From NCBI GenBank assembly GCA_019454045.1, contig SKCR01026802.1, positions 52,104 to 116,103 on the forward strand: a DNA stretch of 64,000 nt, given 5' to 3'. Positions 46,831-60,800 of this stretch are shown here, in pieces. The stretch is from Zanthoxylum bungeanum (Eukaryota; Streptophyta; Magnoliopsida; Sapindales; Rutaceae). A program made the position numbers and the translations under genes. Position 1 is the stretch's first letter; each line of letters opens with the position of its first letter. The notes beneath the pieces were generated by a model. That model was not told the origin of the DNA. It worked only from the letters and a program-made list of their open reading frames with translations, and searched no databases.

Positions 46831-47930
46831 CCATACACGCTCAAACAATATCATTTCGTCAAATCTATTAAATGTTAGTTGGACTAATACTTAAAATGTT
46901 GTTTTAATAAATAGTTGGACTATATATTCAAACTATTCATTTATAGTTCATTTTATAATTGGATTATAGTAATCAATATAATTGATTTTAATCTATTAAA
47001 TTATAGTTGATTAAATAGTCGGACTATTGTAATCATTATAATAAATAGTACCTAAATCGTTGATTAAATAGTTGGACTATTAAAATCAAGATAAAATTGA
47101 AAGATTAACGTTTAATACATAATCGTAGGGAAAATGTATTTAAATGGTTTAAATTTCAAATTGGGAATAAATTTCAGGATGGTCCTGGAAAATAATAAGT
47201 TAATTTATTTGATAAAATAACATATTAAGCCTAAGCCCGGAGTTAAGCAAATAGTGGAGCATGATATTTGGAATATTCATGTGATGATAACTTTAGTGCT
47301 TAATCCATTAAGCTTGTCGCAGTAGACTCCTTAATTTTTGAATCAGAACTAAGGATTAAATCCTTAAAGTATGATAATGAAATTGAAGGATCTTCATAAA
47401 TCTATACTTAGATTTTAGAAGTACTAAATTGCAATAATAACTCTTGGAGGGTTAATGACTATTCTCAAGGAGACAAAGTCAAAATTTGCAATTAGGCAAG
47501 TAGCGCAAGGCGCACCTTACTTCGATATTCTAAAAACCTGAGGCTTGGCCAAAGGCTACTGGAATGTGAAAAAAGGCAAATGTAAAATCATTATAATCTT
47601 CTGGGAAGATAAATGACATATCCCAAAATTTCTGCCTAAATGTGGCAAACGGGATCGCGGAAGCATGACTGCCGTTTGGACAAAGTAGACATGAAGGAAT
47701 TGAAGACGAGCAAGGCTCTGACTTCAAATATGTTTGTCAAGATTATGTTCATTACTAGTATTAAAATTGGATTTTAAATACTTAGTGTGGTACATAAATA
47801 TATACTGATGTTCAGAATCTGCTATGAGCAGGATACTGACTTCAGTTGAGATTTTATCTGCGAACTGGAAACGGGACGAAAGTCACTATTTTAACCATAG
47901 ATACCTAAGTTTAGGAACTACCCTTCGGGT
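46831..47930 (+). other. Element F: decayed gag region
   Basis: AT-rich; a possible knuckle-like trace lies near 47,560-47,660 by position only. No readable Gag. Confidence 0.4.
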
Positions 47931-50520
47931 GTGTACTTAAATTAGGGAACTGTTATAATGTAACTAGTTTGACTAGATACATTATCTCCATATCAGTGTT
48001 TAACCCGCTGCGGGTGAACCTTTATATTCTAGAACACTAAAATGTTTTATTATATAAAGATGATATTGAGATAAAAACATTAGATGTGAATAACAGAATT
48101 TATATTTTGAATATAAATAAATCTCAAATGTATAACATGACAAACAAATAGCTCAAGCTGATTTGATCAGAAGAAACTAATTTGTGGCATAGTTGTCTGG
48201 GACACAATAAAACAAGAATCGTATATCCACACTTCTGAAGAGTGGGTACCAGGACTGATTTGATCTCATATCAAATAAAGTCTACGAATCTAGTTTATTG
48301 GACAAATTGCCTAAAACACTATTTACTTGGTAAAACTGAAAATGCCACCGACCTGTTAGCCTTAGTTTATAGTGAAACAAGTGGGCCCATGTCTAGCTGG
48401 GCTAGATGTGGATATGAATATTTCGTGACCTTTACGGATGTGGCATCGCGTTATGGTTATGTGTTTCTTTTGAAGAACACAAATCAGAAACTTTTACAGT
48501 TTCGACACGAAATAGACAAACAGTTCGGCTGAAGTATTAAACCGTCACGGTAAGACCGTAATGGAAAATACTTAAGCAATAAGTTTCTAATATACTTGAA
48601 AGAGTAAAGTATTCTTTCAAATGAGGACTCCTCCCGGTACACGTTAGTTTGACGGTTTGTCCGAACTGAGTAACCGAATTTTGTTGGACATGATAAGGTT
48701 AATCATGAGTCGCTCTGAGCTATCATTTCCTTCAACGGATAAGCTTTAAACAATGCAAGAACTTATTTTGAATAAGGTTCCATAAAAATTTGTTAGACAG
48801 ATTTCATATTAGATATGAAAAGGAAAGAAATCGGGTTTCTCATTCCTGTAAATTTGGGAATGCTAGGCATATGTTTGGATGATACCAAACTAAAACCCAA
48901 ATTGGATAAGTGCCAATTATAGGTTATCCTAAGGATACCATTAGTATAGTACTTATACATCTCACAAAAGAACAATTAGATTGTTGCTCAGCATGCGGTT
49001 TTCCTAAGAGAAATACCGATATGCAGTGGTAAGTGGGAGGATAGTAAAACTCGATGAAAAATCGGAGTACTACTATTCAAGGCACCGATTCCTAATGAAA
49101 CATGAATAGTTCATCAAGAATGAAGCTATACCATAATCTTGGAATACACAAGAACCGCGTAGGTCGGAGAGAGTTAGAAAACAACATGGGGTATGGGTTT
49201 CTGATCTCACCTCATAAAGATGTCAATCTTATTGAGGTATAACAACTGACTACGTACAAGGAAGTGATACAAGGTATCGACTCCCTAATTATAGCAAAGT
49301 GTAATATAATCTGAAATGGATTCCATGTATATCAACTATGTTTGGATACTAGTTGATGTACCGCAAGGCATTATGCCTCTTCAAGGAAGACATACATGGA
49401 AGGCAACATACCAACGTATAAAGCTAGGCTTTTAGCGGAAAGGTATCGTTATCAACATTGTGTTGACTACGATTCAACCTTTCAACTGTTGCCACGGTAA
49501 ATCCATTTGGATAATGCTTGCTAAAGCTACGTGTTTCATATATGAAATATGACAGCTTAACGGGAAAATCACTTTCCTGAAAAGGAAACCTTTTGGAGGA
49601 TGTTTACAACATCCTATCGATTTTGTCGTACCAAAACTAGCAAACGAGGTTTGTGGGTTATTCAATCCATGTTTGGATTGAAGCAAGCATAGGTTCTTGG
49701 AATTATCGTTTTGATGTAATCATAATGGTTTATGATTTAATTCAAAAACGAAAATGATTCTTGTGTATATAAGGAGATTAGTGGGAGCGCACTGACAGTG
49801 GCTGTCCTATAAAATAATGATAATATGTCATTTCTTGGAAATGATTATTCCCATAATACCAATCGGTGAAAGCTTGACTTTCGATAAAACTCTCCGAGAA
49901 CTCGTACATTGAAAAATGTACGCTACCTGGTGTCTCATACGTTTTGAGCATATGAAGTCACAAACAGGCCAATCCGAGTGATAGTCACTGGATTGAAGTT
50001 AAGAACATACTTAGTATCTTAGAGAACTAAGGATGCTGTCTTAATCTATGGAGAAGGAGAACTTGAAATGACTGGGATCACTACTGCAAGTTTCCTAAAC
50101 CGATAAAACGACTATAAGTCGCAAACAGTACTACAAAGTTTGAATAACGGAACAGTGAGCTGGAAATCTTCCAAGCAAGATACTGTTACCAAATAAACAA
50201 CAAATGCGGGTTATTGCTCCAACTGAGGCGGCAATAGAAGCCATTTGGGTCGGTAAATAAATCTAATTAGATTAGATATAGTTTTGTTAGCAGCTGAGCT
50301 AGGCGTCAGCATAGGCTAAAGAAATAATGGTCTCATCAACGATCCAGATATATACTTCGACTATTCATCTGATTTGTTCGGATCATACATCATGACGATG
50401 TGATGATCGAATAAATCGCATCAGATGATAATCATGCAAATCCGCTGACGAAAGCTTTACTCAGCAGTTTGAGCCAACCGTACATAGTTCGGGTGTAAGA
50501 CACTCGAGTGACTGACTATA
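47931..50520 (+). pseudogene. Element F decayed pol
   Basis: The best piece is an open frame at 48,242-48,532 with SETSGPMSSWARCGYEYFVT and ASRYGYVFLLKN, an integrase core in which the first catalytic Asp is Glu (GAA at 48,374-48,376). A TAA at 48,551-48,553 replaces the Ser codon before the second catalytic Asp. RT traces occur at 49,385-49,740 and an RNase H trace near 50,205-50,255 (IEAIW). E and G carry the same lesions. Confidence 0.82.
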
Positions 50521-50535
50521 GGCCAAGTGGGAGAT
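50521..50535 (+). other. Polypurine tract of element F
   Basis: GGCCAAGTGGGAGAT ends at the LTR start, which here reads TGCTGG instead of TGTTGG. Confidence 0.88.
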
Positions 50536-52569
50536 TGCTGGACAATTATGCCCATAGCATCACTATTTATACAGATCATTGTGTTGTTGTACAAAGTAAC
50601 TATGTGACAAAAGAGATTGCACTCTTATCATTTGTGATTAGATCACCTAGATATATAAATGATAGAAGGTCCATATGATTTGTTCCTGGATGGAGAATGA
50701 TATGAGACAATATCAGTCCACGAAGGATAAATCATTAAATATCCCTAGTCAGAGTATTATCGAGATTGGACATCGATAAATACGTAAAAGACTAGTATTA
50801 CACTTGTGCGCGTTGTGAGGGCACAACAACATAGTTCTCATATATTTGGGTATAGGATACTCATGCAAGTGTAATAGGAGGTTGTGTTTTACCGATGGTA
50901 CGGGAAACAGCTTCGCTCTGGATAGACCCCATCGAAATTCCATTGGTACTATGTGTCTATGGAAGTCCGAAATCAGGGTAGGTGTATTTGGTCTTAACCT
51001 GAGACTTGCACCGCTAATGCTTATGACAATCAATATACTTTGGTTACGGTCATCCAGGGTTTTAACAGGTTCTGTGTACGCCAATGCTGGGTATATTGAG
51101 AATCGTAGTGTGTTGGGTGTGATGTCAAGACAGAAGTGTCACTCCAGTCATATGGAGATGATGGTCACGTAGGATACGGTACTAGTACTCTTAAGTACTG
51201 CAGTCATCGGGATAAAATGACAAGGTCATGTTTATCCGATTATAGAGACTAGTTACCAGACATCCGACATGTGCTTCGTACGGGGCAGACACAATTCCAG
51301 CCCCAATCCTAGCACGTGATCATTCGATATTAGATGGAAATACGCAATACTACGTATACTACGTCTGATATAGATCCTTTATTCCTGTAAGGATATTTTC
51401 GGAGAATTGGGCAGGCATGACGCTTTGCTAGAGGCCGACCTTGTCTTGTAAATTGGTATAAATGTAGTACTTGGTACTTACGTGTTCGGATAGTCCAACG
51501 ACCGAATTTACTGCCAACATATCTGGGGATCTCATGGGTCGCTTCCCAAAGATTCACCGATGACGTATGACTCGCACTCTAAATTAATCTGGGATTAATA
51601 AGAAGAGAGAGAAAATTAATATGGGATTAATTGCAGAGATATTTTATCTAGGATAAAATATCATTAAAAGAGAGATAACAGTTAATTTGGAATTAATCGA
51701 TTAATTAATATATTCGATATATTAAACGAAATTGGATTTCGACGCGGAATTAACATTAGATTTTAATTTAGGCGAACGAATTAATTTAGAATTAATTCGT
51801 TAGCGATGTGAATAGTGATTTCGCTAGTTGTAATCATTTAATTACGACGTAACGGAAAATTCGTTAATTTAGAATTAGCGAACCCGAGCCCGGGATTATT
51901 TACGAGGCCATTCGCATTTCGAATTCGAGTGCGGCACGCAAGTCAAATCAAGCGTCAAATCGCTAGTCGCATCTAGCGTCACATCAAGCGTCAAATCATG
52001 TCACTTTGAGTGATGTGACCATTGATTGATTGATGGTAGTTGTTGGAGTTGTTGAAATGCATTTACCATTTGACTTTTTGAAAGCCAAATAAATGGTAAA
52101 TCATTTAATTATTTTTGGAAAATATAAATGGGTATTGGATACACATTTTACACAACAACACATCATCTCTCCTCTCACATTTTTCTCTCATCACTCACGC
52201 TCATGAAGGGATGTTTTTGCCTACTGGGTTTTGTCTAAAAACCGTGAGAAAGGGAAGCACTAGAGGGGGATTTTATGGCCAAATCACAAGTTCTAGCACA
52301 CTTACGAGACATGAGAAGGTGATAGGGAAGTCTACCCATGAGTCGGGAATCGTTCGACGAAGCTCGGAGCTTGACGAAGATGATCCAAATGGGCACAAAC
52401 GGTGGAACCAGTGAGCAGCTCACTGCCGCATGTACCAGTGGGCAAAATCAGATTTTGTTACCTCTGCGTCTCTCAACCGATCGATGTGAGTATTCCGCAA
52501 GTTCTTCGATTTGTATTCGCACATATTTCATGCTTATTATTGATTTTGGGACCTTAATAGAAACCAACA
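50536..52569 (+). repeat. 3' LTR of element F (2,034 bp)
   Basis: TGCTGGACAATT to AAACCAACA. Parallel to the 5' LTR throughout, including the palindrome chain at about 51,580-51,800. Confidence 0.93.
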
Positions 52570-52574
52570 TGGTT

Positions 52575-52607
52575 TACTATGGTGAGGTTGGAAAGTCGTT
52601 TCCTACA
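52575..52607 (+). repeat. 3' LTR of element D, terminal segment
   Basis: Resumes the D LTR with ACTATGGTGAGGTTGG, then jumps to AAAGTCGTTTCCTACA, the LTR end. About 1.45 kb corresponding to 34,882-36,328 is missing. Confidence 0.88.
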
Positions 52608-53164
52608 ATATTAGACAAAGAACCAATAATATATAATGTAGTGCGCAATTATATCGTAGCTTGTAATTGACATTGAGAAGTGTCACTACTAGAAGTATAT
52701 TATCAAATTAAGTTCCCAGTCAAGATTTACTAACACGGGTCAGTTAGTAAAATCCTCTGAGACCAGTACATGTCGTATAACGGACTTGGTCCGATGGTTT
52801 ATCCCAATGAACTATGAGCCTCGGGAGACTCGTATAGACGTGTAGGTGTTTATTTGATAAACACTGAACGACTCACCAAAGATTACCTAATAGATGGTAC
52901 ACCAAAGTCAATAGGAATCTTCTCGGGTTGAGTAGCATAGTGATTCTTTGACTTGAGATACCACTGTGGATATATCAGTTATCCTCCACACTTAGATGGC
53001 AGTCACGTCACCGATCTATTAAGATCAGACCTCCGCCTGTTCGTTGGGTGTGGACTCATGCTCATGATATCCTATATGTATCAAGATATGATCTGTCAAT
53101 CCTGTGTACAGGGCATAAGTATTCATTATGGGATTAGCAATCCGTTAAATCCATGGATCCGTGG
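52608..53164 (+). repeat. Probable I LTR, middle segment
   Basis: Starts with the ATATT duplication of D and runs to the G insertion. No gene. Assignment to the I 3' LTR follows from removing D; no second copy of this LTR is in the window to confirm it. Confidence 0.5.
53160..53164. repeat. TSD of element G, left copy (CGTGG)
   Basis: CGTGG here and at 63,187-63,191, exactly outside both LTR ends. Confidence 0.92.
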
Positions 53165-55340
53165 TGTTGGATAATATGACCCATAGCGTCACTATTTGTA
53201 CAGATCACGGTGTTGCTGTACAAATTAACTATGTGACAAGGAAATTGCACTCTCATCATTTGTGATTAGATCACCATAGATGTATAAATGAAGAGAGGTC
53301 CATATGATTAGTTCCTGGATTGAGATGATATGAGACAGTATCATCCCCGAAGGATTAATCATTAAATATCCCTAGCCGAAGTATTATCGAGACTGGACAT
53401 CGATAATGCGGAATAGGCTAGTATTGCACTTGTGCGCGTTGTGAGGGCACAACGGCATAATTCTCATATATATAAGTATTGGATACTTATGAAGTGCAAT
53501 AGGAGGTCGTGTTTCACCGATGGTACGGGAAACAGCTTCGCTCTGGATAGACCCCTCGGAATCCCATTGTATTAATGACTATGTGTCTATGGGAGGCCGA
53601 ATCGAGGTAGGTGTGTATAGTCTTAACCTGAGACTTGCATCGCTAATACTTGCGATAATCGGTAAACTCTGGTCTTGGTGTATACAGGGCTTTAACCGGT
53701 TCTGGGTACACCGCTTCTGGGTTTATCAGGGAGTCGTAGTGTATTGGGTGTGATGTCGAGACGGAAGTGTCACTTCAGTCATATTGGAGTTGATGTCACG
53801 CAGGATAACGGTACTAGTGCTCTTGAGTGTTGCGCAACAATCGGGATATTGTGACCAGTCATATATATCCGATTATAGAGACTATGTTACAAACATCCGA
53901 CATGTGTTTCGGACGGGGCAGACACTTATCCAGCCCCAGCCCTAGCACGTGATTATCCGATACTGGGCCGATATACACAATACTAACGGTATTCTACGAA
54001 CCTTGATACAGATCTATATATTCCTGTAAGAATATTTCTGGAGAATTGGGTAGGCATGGCGCTTTGCTAGAAGCCACCTTGTCTTGTAAATCGATATAAA
54101 AGTAGTACGAGGTACTTACGTGTTCGGACAGTCCGACGATCGTATTTACTGCCAACATATCCGGAGATCTCATGGGTCGCTTCCTAAAGATTCACCGATG
54201 ACGTATTACGACGTCGCACTTTGATTAATCTGGGATTAATTAGAAGAGAGAGATAGAATTAATCTGGGATTAATTCGCTGAGAGAGAAAAATTAATCTGG
54301 GATTAATTATGGAGATATTTTTCTGGGATAAAATATTAATTAAAGAGAGAGAACGATTATTTGGAATTAATCGATAAAATTAATATATTCGATATATTAA
54401 TCGAAATTGGATTTCGACGCGGAATTAAAATTAGATTTTAATTCGGGCAAACGAATTAATTTAGAATTAATTCGTAGCGACGTGAATAGTGAATTCGCTA
54501 GGCGTAATCACTTAATTACGACGCGACGGAAAATTCGTTAATTTGGAATTAGCGAACCCGAGCCCGAGAGTGATTGCGAGCGCATTCGCATTTCGAATTC
54601 GAGCGCGGCACGCGAGTCACATCAAGCGTCAAATCGCTAGTCGCGTCAATCGTCAAACAATTGTCCACTTGAGTGATATGACTTGACAATATGTCACTTT
54701 ATTAAAGTGAATAGATGTGATGTGACTTAAAGTTAAAAGTTGAAATGATGGAAAGCTTTATTGTTTTAACTTTTGACTTTGAATTAAAAGATAGATATAT
54801 ATATATTTTATTTATTTTTACTTGGTAAATGAAATAAAAATTATATTATTAAAAAATTTTTTCTCTCTTTCACACATGCACCGTACACGTTTTTGGGCAA
54901 CTTTGGGAGCCAAAACGTTTTCTCTCTTTCCCTCTCCTTTTTCCCTCTGCATCTCACGGCTTCAAGCCGATTCTCTTCTCAATTTTTTCTGGTTCACCGA
55001 ATTTTTGAGAAGCAAAATGGAAGATGATTAGTGCTAGCACACTCTGGAGTGATACAAAGGTGATAGGGAAACGAATTTGTGAGCATGGAATCTCAAAGCT
55101 TGGAGCTTTAATGGAGTTCATGCATGGCCGATTCTTGGAGGTTCAAGGAGGAGCAAAATCGCACAGCCCATTGCAAGGAGAAGCCATTGCCGAGCTTGGA
55201 GGGAGCTTAAAAACGCATCTTGTTCTTCATCCATCAAAACCGAATTCAATGTGAGTTGATTCCGCCACCTCCTTTGATGTGTTCATATGAAATTTTTTTA
55301 TGCATGTTTGTGATCTTGTGGACTTGATTAAACTCCAACA
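53165..55340 (+). repeat. 5' LTR of element G (2,176 bp)
   Basis: TGTTGGATAATATG to AACTCCAACA. Palindrome chain at about 54,220-54,480 with three copies of ATTAATCTGGGATTAAT. TATATATATATTTT near 54,790 may serve as promoter. Frames at 53,520-53,753, 54,822-55,031 and 55,024-55,254 are LTR sequence. Confidence 0.93.
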
Positions 55341-55354
55341 TTGGTATCAGAGCC
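55341..55354 (+). other. Primer-binding site of element G
   Basis: TTGGTATCAGAGCC, the exact standard plant initiator-tRNA-Met site, directly after the LTR. Confidence 0.93.
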
Positions 55355-57353
55355 ATTGATGCATGAAAACCGAAATTAGGGTTCTTGAGGAATTGGGGCT
55401 TTTTGATTTTGGCTTGATTATGACAAATTGAGTGTTCAATAATGCTTATATATGATCTATTTGAGATATATGTAATCAATTTGACAAAAAAATTGATTGG
55501 ATTGATTTTCCCCAATTTGCAAATTTTGGTCAAAACTTTAATTTGGGTAAACTCGATTTAGGCATGATTTGGTTGAATGGTTTGATGCATTATGCTTGAA
55601 TGAGGTTGAATTGAAGTTGTGCATGATCAATTTCAAGAAAATTGGATTAGATCAATTTTCCCCCAATTCTTAGTGTGAATTTGAAACTTGAAATTGGGCA
55701 AAATGTGTTTAAGCATGTTTTTAATTGAATTGGATGTTTAAGTATGCTTAGAACATGTTTAATTGAGATTGTGGTGGATCAATTTCATGAAATTGGATTG
55801 GATTCAATTTTCCCCAAATTGGAAGCTTGGCCGAAAATGGAAGACCTAATGTCTTGGTAATTTTGTTTTGTTTGATCATTGGATGACTTAAAACAATTGG
55901 TTAATGTTGTTTTGAAGTTCAATTGGATTGAAGAATTTTGATTTGGAACATTTTTCCCTTTTAAAGTGGGCTTGGCCGATTTTAAAGAACATGAAATTCT
56001 TTGTGATTTTTTGTTTTAATTCATTGGATGAATTATTTGATTTGGGAAATTAAATTTGTGGACTCAATTGGATTGAAACCGAATCGAATTTAAAAACCCC
56101 TAATTGCCGAGACTTGATAGCATGTTAATTGGGTTTGATTTTGATTGAATTGTGTTGGACACTATTTGGTTGTTAAAGTGCATGATTAATTAGGCTAATT
56201 GAATGTTTTAGAATGTTAATGGGTAATTGATTATGTATACACTTAGGTTAATTAATTGTGAAATTTGGAATTTTATAAGTTAATTAATTTGGGCTTTATT
56301 TTGGAAATTGGGCTTGTTGGGTTTGTAATTGGGCTTTTGGGCTTTGTGTAACAAAGTTGGGTTTAGGCAAAATTGGTTTGGATCCAATTAGCCCAAAACC
56401 GAATCCAAAAGGTCCAATTATGACTTATGAACCTTAATTATTTAATTGGGCCTAATGGGCCAAAATTAATTTAAAGGCTTATGGGGTAACTCCCCGGATT
56501 GGATTTTGGTTGTTCGGTTTGACCCGAGTTGACCAAAAGTCCACGCCTATAGAAATTAATTAAAAGCCCATTGGGACTTAATTAAATAAAACATTAGATG
56601 TTAATGGGCTGGGCTTTGACCCGTTGCGATTAAATTTGGAATTTAAGTGTAAAGGTTCGTTAATAAAAGTGTAATATTTAATTTAGAATTAACTAATGAA
56701 TTAGAATTAAATACGTATTAAATTGGATTTAATTATGTTATTTAATTTAATTCGTAGAAATTGTACTTTGAGTACGTGTTTGCAAAACGAGTTTTGACTC
56801 GAACAAAAATCAAATCTTTGTTTGAACATTGGATATCACTAATAATCAAGATTAATTATTTGATTGATTGATTGATAACATGCTGTATGAATACATGGTT
56901 GTGATGTTTGAATAATGTATATCGGATGGATATTAGTCGGGTTGGGCGATTTTGGAAATTGTAATAAATTTGATTTATTAAATTGGACCTGCGTGTCCAG
57001 CCTTATCTCCTATTTCTTTGTATTCTCTTCTCACCTATTCCCCTCCAAGTAAAAGAGGTTTCTTTAGAAGTGTAGTGTAACGGTAGAAGTAATACAAGTG
57101 CTAGCGGGAGAGAAAAGTGAGAGATTTGATCTAGGATCAATGTAAAATATCCATCCGCATATCATTATTATTTTATTTCATACTCGCTTTATTATGTGTT
57201 TAGAATGCATGCTTAAGGGTGTATGATGATGAGACCTTAACAAAGATAATTAAATTGGTAGCCAATTTGACGCGAAAAAACCCTCGTTAAATATCATGCG
57301 CATTTCCTTCCATTGAGTGATTCTTACTCAAGATCTGAGATTGGCAGGGGTTG
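55355..57353 (+). other. Leader of element G
   Basis: Non-coding; contains repeated GCATGATTTGGTTGAAT-type units (about 55,565-55,760) and TGGGCY motifs at about 56,290-56,470. A minus-strand frame at 55,246-55,533 is chance. Confidence 0.6.
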
Positions 57354-57860
57354 TTGGCCAAAGTCAAGCCCTTGTCCATCAAAGATGTGTTTTAATCACG
57401 AGGCTTTGTTCCATATCGGTGTCGTGTCCAAGTTTGTGGTTTGTGGCAAAGTCAAGACCACTTCTTGTCCATTGACATTGATTACGAAGCTTCCATGTCA
57501 ATGGGTCCGCGCTTGACTGGAATCATTAGGTTGTTGTGCCAAAGCCAGGCCTAGTTGATTCAGAGGAAAAAGGTTAGGGTATACATTCGATGTATAGGCA
57601 TAATATAAGATATTGTTTGGGAACTTGGATGTCCCACCTACTGGATCTAGGAGTTGGATGAGATCCAATTGATCTTCGAGATCTACCTAGTTAATTATCA
57701 TACAATTTGTTGGCCAAAGTCAAGATTGTGTGATATTTAACAGGATCCTAGCCCACTAGGAAACACGGTTTCCCGAGTACTCGACAGAGGGTTAGAGGCT
57801 CGACGAAAAATAGTGGGAGGCAAGAATTGAATTTGCAATAACTCGTTCAATTACTCGCCG
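57354..57860 (+). repeat. Conserved repeat block of element G
   Basis: TTGGCCAAAGTCAAG at 57,354-57,368 and 57,710-57,724, with a decayed copy (TTGTGGCAAAGTCAAG) near 57,442. The flank after the last copy matches E and F. Confidence 0.75.
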
Positions 57861-60800
57861 TATGCGCTCATTTTAAATTATTTCGTCATTAGATTAAATG
57901 TTAGTTAGACTAATATTTAATTGTTGTTTTAATAAACAGTTGGACTGTATTATACTTGATTATATATAATTGGATTATATTAATCAATATATTTGAATTA
58001 ATTAATTTCAGTTTACAGTTGATTTTATAATTGGATTATAGTAATCAATGTAATTGAGGTTAATTATTTGGATTATATTTGATTATATAGTTGGACTATT
58101 ATCATCATTATAATATATAAAGTACCACTAATCGTTGATTAAATAGTTGGACTATTGTAATCAAGATAAAATTGAAAAGTTGGATATTTAAAATATAATC
58201 TAGGATTAAAATATTTTAATGATTTAATTTTCAAATTGGAATAACTAATAGGTTTACTTTATTTGATAAAATAACTCATTATACCTTAAGCCCAAAATTA
58301 AGCAGATAAGTAGAGCATAAAATCTTTGGAAGATTTTTGTGATGATGACTTTAATGCTTAATTTAATATACTTGTCATAAATCTAATTTTTTGGATTTAA
58401 GAAGTATTAAAATTGCAATTTATAATTCTTGGGGATTAATTGACTATTCATGTAAGTCAAAGTTTGCATTGGGAATGTAGCACGAGGTGCACATCCTTTC
58501 AATATTCTAAAAACCCAAGCTTGGCCTAAGGTTCCTAAAAATATTAAAAAGGATAATTGACATATCCCAAAGTGACTACCATTTGGATATGGAAGACCCG
58601 AAGGAATTAAAGAAAGGGCGAGGCTCTAACTTTAAAAATGTTTGTCTAAGTTTTGTTCACAGCTAGTATTGAAATTAGATTATAAATACTTAGTGTGGTA
58701 CATAAAATATATGTATTCAGAATCTGCTTTGAGCAGGATACTGACGTCATCAGCTGAGATTGCTCTGCGAATCGGAAACGGGACGAAAGTCGCTGTTGTC
58801 GACCGTAGATACCTAAGTTTAGGAACTACCCTTCGGGTATGTACTTGAATTAGGAACTGTTATAATGTAACTAGTTTGACTGAGACATTATCATCTTTAT
58901 CAGTGTTTAATCGTGTGCGGATAAAACCTTTATATTATAGAACACTGAGTGTTTTATTATATAAAGATGATACTGAGATAAATATATTAAGATATAAAAT
59001 AACAGAATTTATATTTTGAATATAAATAAAAATCTCAAACATATAAATTGACAAATAAATAGCTCAAATTGATTTGATCAATAGAGACTTATTTGTGGCA
59101 TTGTTGTCTAGGACACAATTTAATTAGACTCGTATATCCACACTTTTGAAGAGTGGATACTAGGACTGATTTGACTATTCAAATAAGGTCTGCGAATCTA
59201 ATTTATTAGGTAAAATACCTAAAATACTATTTTGCTTGGTAATAGTGTTAGTGCCACCGATCTGTTAAGCCCTATTCATGGTGAAGTAAGTGGGCCCATA
59301 TCTAGCTAGGCTAGATGTGAACATGAATATTCGTGACCTTAACGGATGTGGCATCACGTTATGGTTATGTGTTTTCTTTTGAAGACACAAATCAGAAACT
59401 TTAAAGTTTCGACACGAAATACATAAACAGATCGGCTATAGTATTATTCCGCCACGGTAAGACCGTAATGGAAAATACTTAAGCAGTAAGTTTTCGAAAC
59501 ATACATGAAAGATACGGTATTCTTTCAATATGAGGACTCCTCCGAGACACGTCAGTTAGACGATGTGTCCGAACAGGATTAACCGAATTTTGTTAGACAT
59601 AAAGATTAATCACGAGTCGCTTTGAGCTACCATTTCCTTCCATAAGATATGTACTAACAGTGCAAAACTTATTTAGAATAAGGTTCCATATAAATCTGTT
59701 TGACAAGATATCGTATAAATATGAACAGGAAAGAAACGAGGTTTCTCATTCCTGACAATTTGGGTATGCTAGGCATAACGTTTGGATGATACCAAACTAA
59801 GGACCCAAATTGGATAAGTGCCGATATAGGTTTATCCTATGGGAAAACCATAAGTATAGTACTTAAACATCTCACTAGAGAACAATTATTGTTGCTCTCC
59901 ATGCGGTTTTCCTAAGAGGAATACCGATATGCAGTGGTAAGGGGAGGATAGTATAACTCGATGAAAATCGGAGTAATACTATTCTAGGCACTGAATCTTA
60001 ATGGAACATATATAGTTCATCAAGGATGAAACTATACCATTAATCTTCGAATACACAAGAACAAAGGAAGTGATACAAGGTATCGACTCCCTATTATGAC
60101 AAAGTGTCATGAGTCCGAACTGGACTCCATGTATATCATATGTTTTTGGATAGAAGCAAGCATAAAGGTTCTTGGAACTGACGTTTTGACTCAAAACGAA
60201 ATAATTCTTGTGTATATAAGGAGGTTAGTGGGAGAGGGCACTGACAATGAAATTCCCATAAAACACTCGGTGAAAGCTTGGCTTTCATAAGAAATTCTCC
60301 GTAGAATTCTGGGAGTAACAACCTTTATTCAAGGAATAAAGATCTACTGGACTAGATTTGGAGTTGGTAACACTCTCTGAGAAATTGTACATTTAAAATG
60401 TACTTGTATTGGTGTCTCATACGCTTTGAGCATATGGAGTCATAATCGGGTCAATCCAAGTGATAGTCACTGGATTGAAGATTAAGAACATCTGTTAGTA
60501 TCTGAGAGAACTAAAGATGTTGTCTTAAACTATGGAGATAGAGAACTTGAAGTGACTGGGATCACTGCTGCAAGTTTCCAAACCGGTAAATACTGCGGTA
60601 CTATAAAGTTTGAATATCGGTGCAGTGAGCTGGAAATGTTCCGAGCAAGATAACTGTTGCCGAATTAACAAACAATGCGGATCATTGCTGCAGCTGAGGC
60701 AGCAATAGACAAGCCATTTGGATCGATAATAATCTAATTAAATTAGATATAGTTCTGTTAGCAGCTGAGCTAGGCGTCAGCATAGGCTAAAGAATTAAAA

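Larger units (their letters stand above)
42702..52569 (+). mobile_element. Element F: non-autonomous, same family as E
   Basis: Complete plus-strand element of 9,868 bp with LTRs of 2,039 and 2,034 bp, a primer-binding site, leader, repeated-motif block, decayed pol and polypurine tract. LTRs differ by a few percent by eye, so it is older than E. It lies inside the 3' LTR of D. Confidence 0.92.
34369..52607 (+). mobile_element. Copia element D, interrupted by F
   Basis: Plus-strand Ty1/copia element with a full 5' LTR, primer-binding site, long leader, gag, pol, polypurine tract and a 3' LTR that was broken by F and partly deleted. Perfect ATATT duplication. Same family as B. Its coding region has few lesions. 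Confidence 0.93.
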
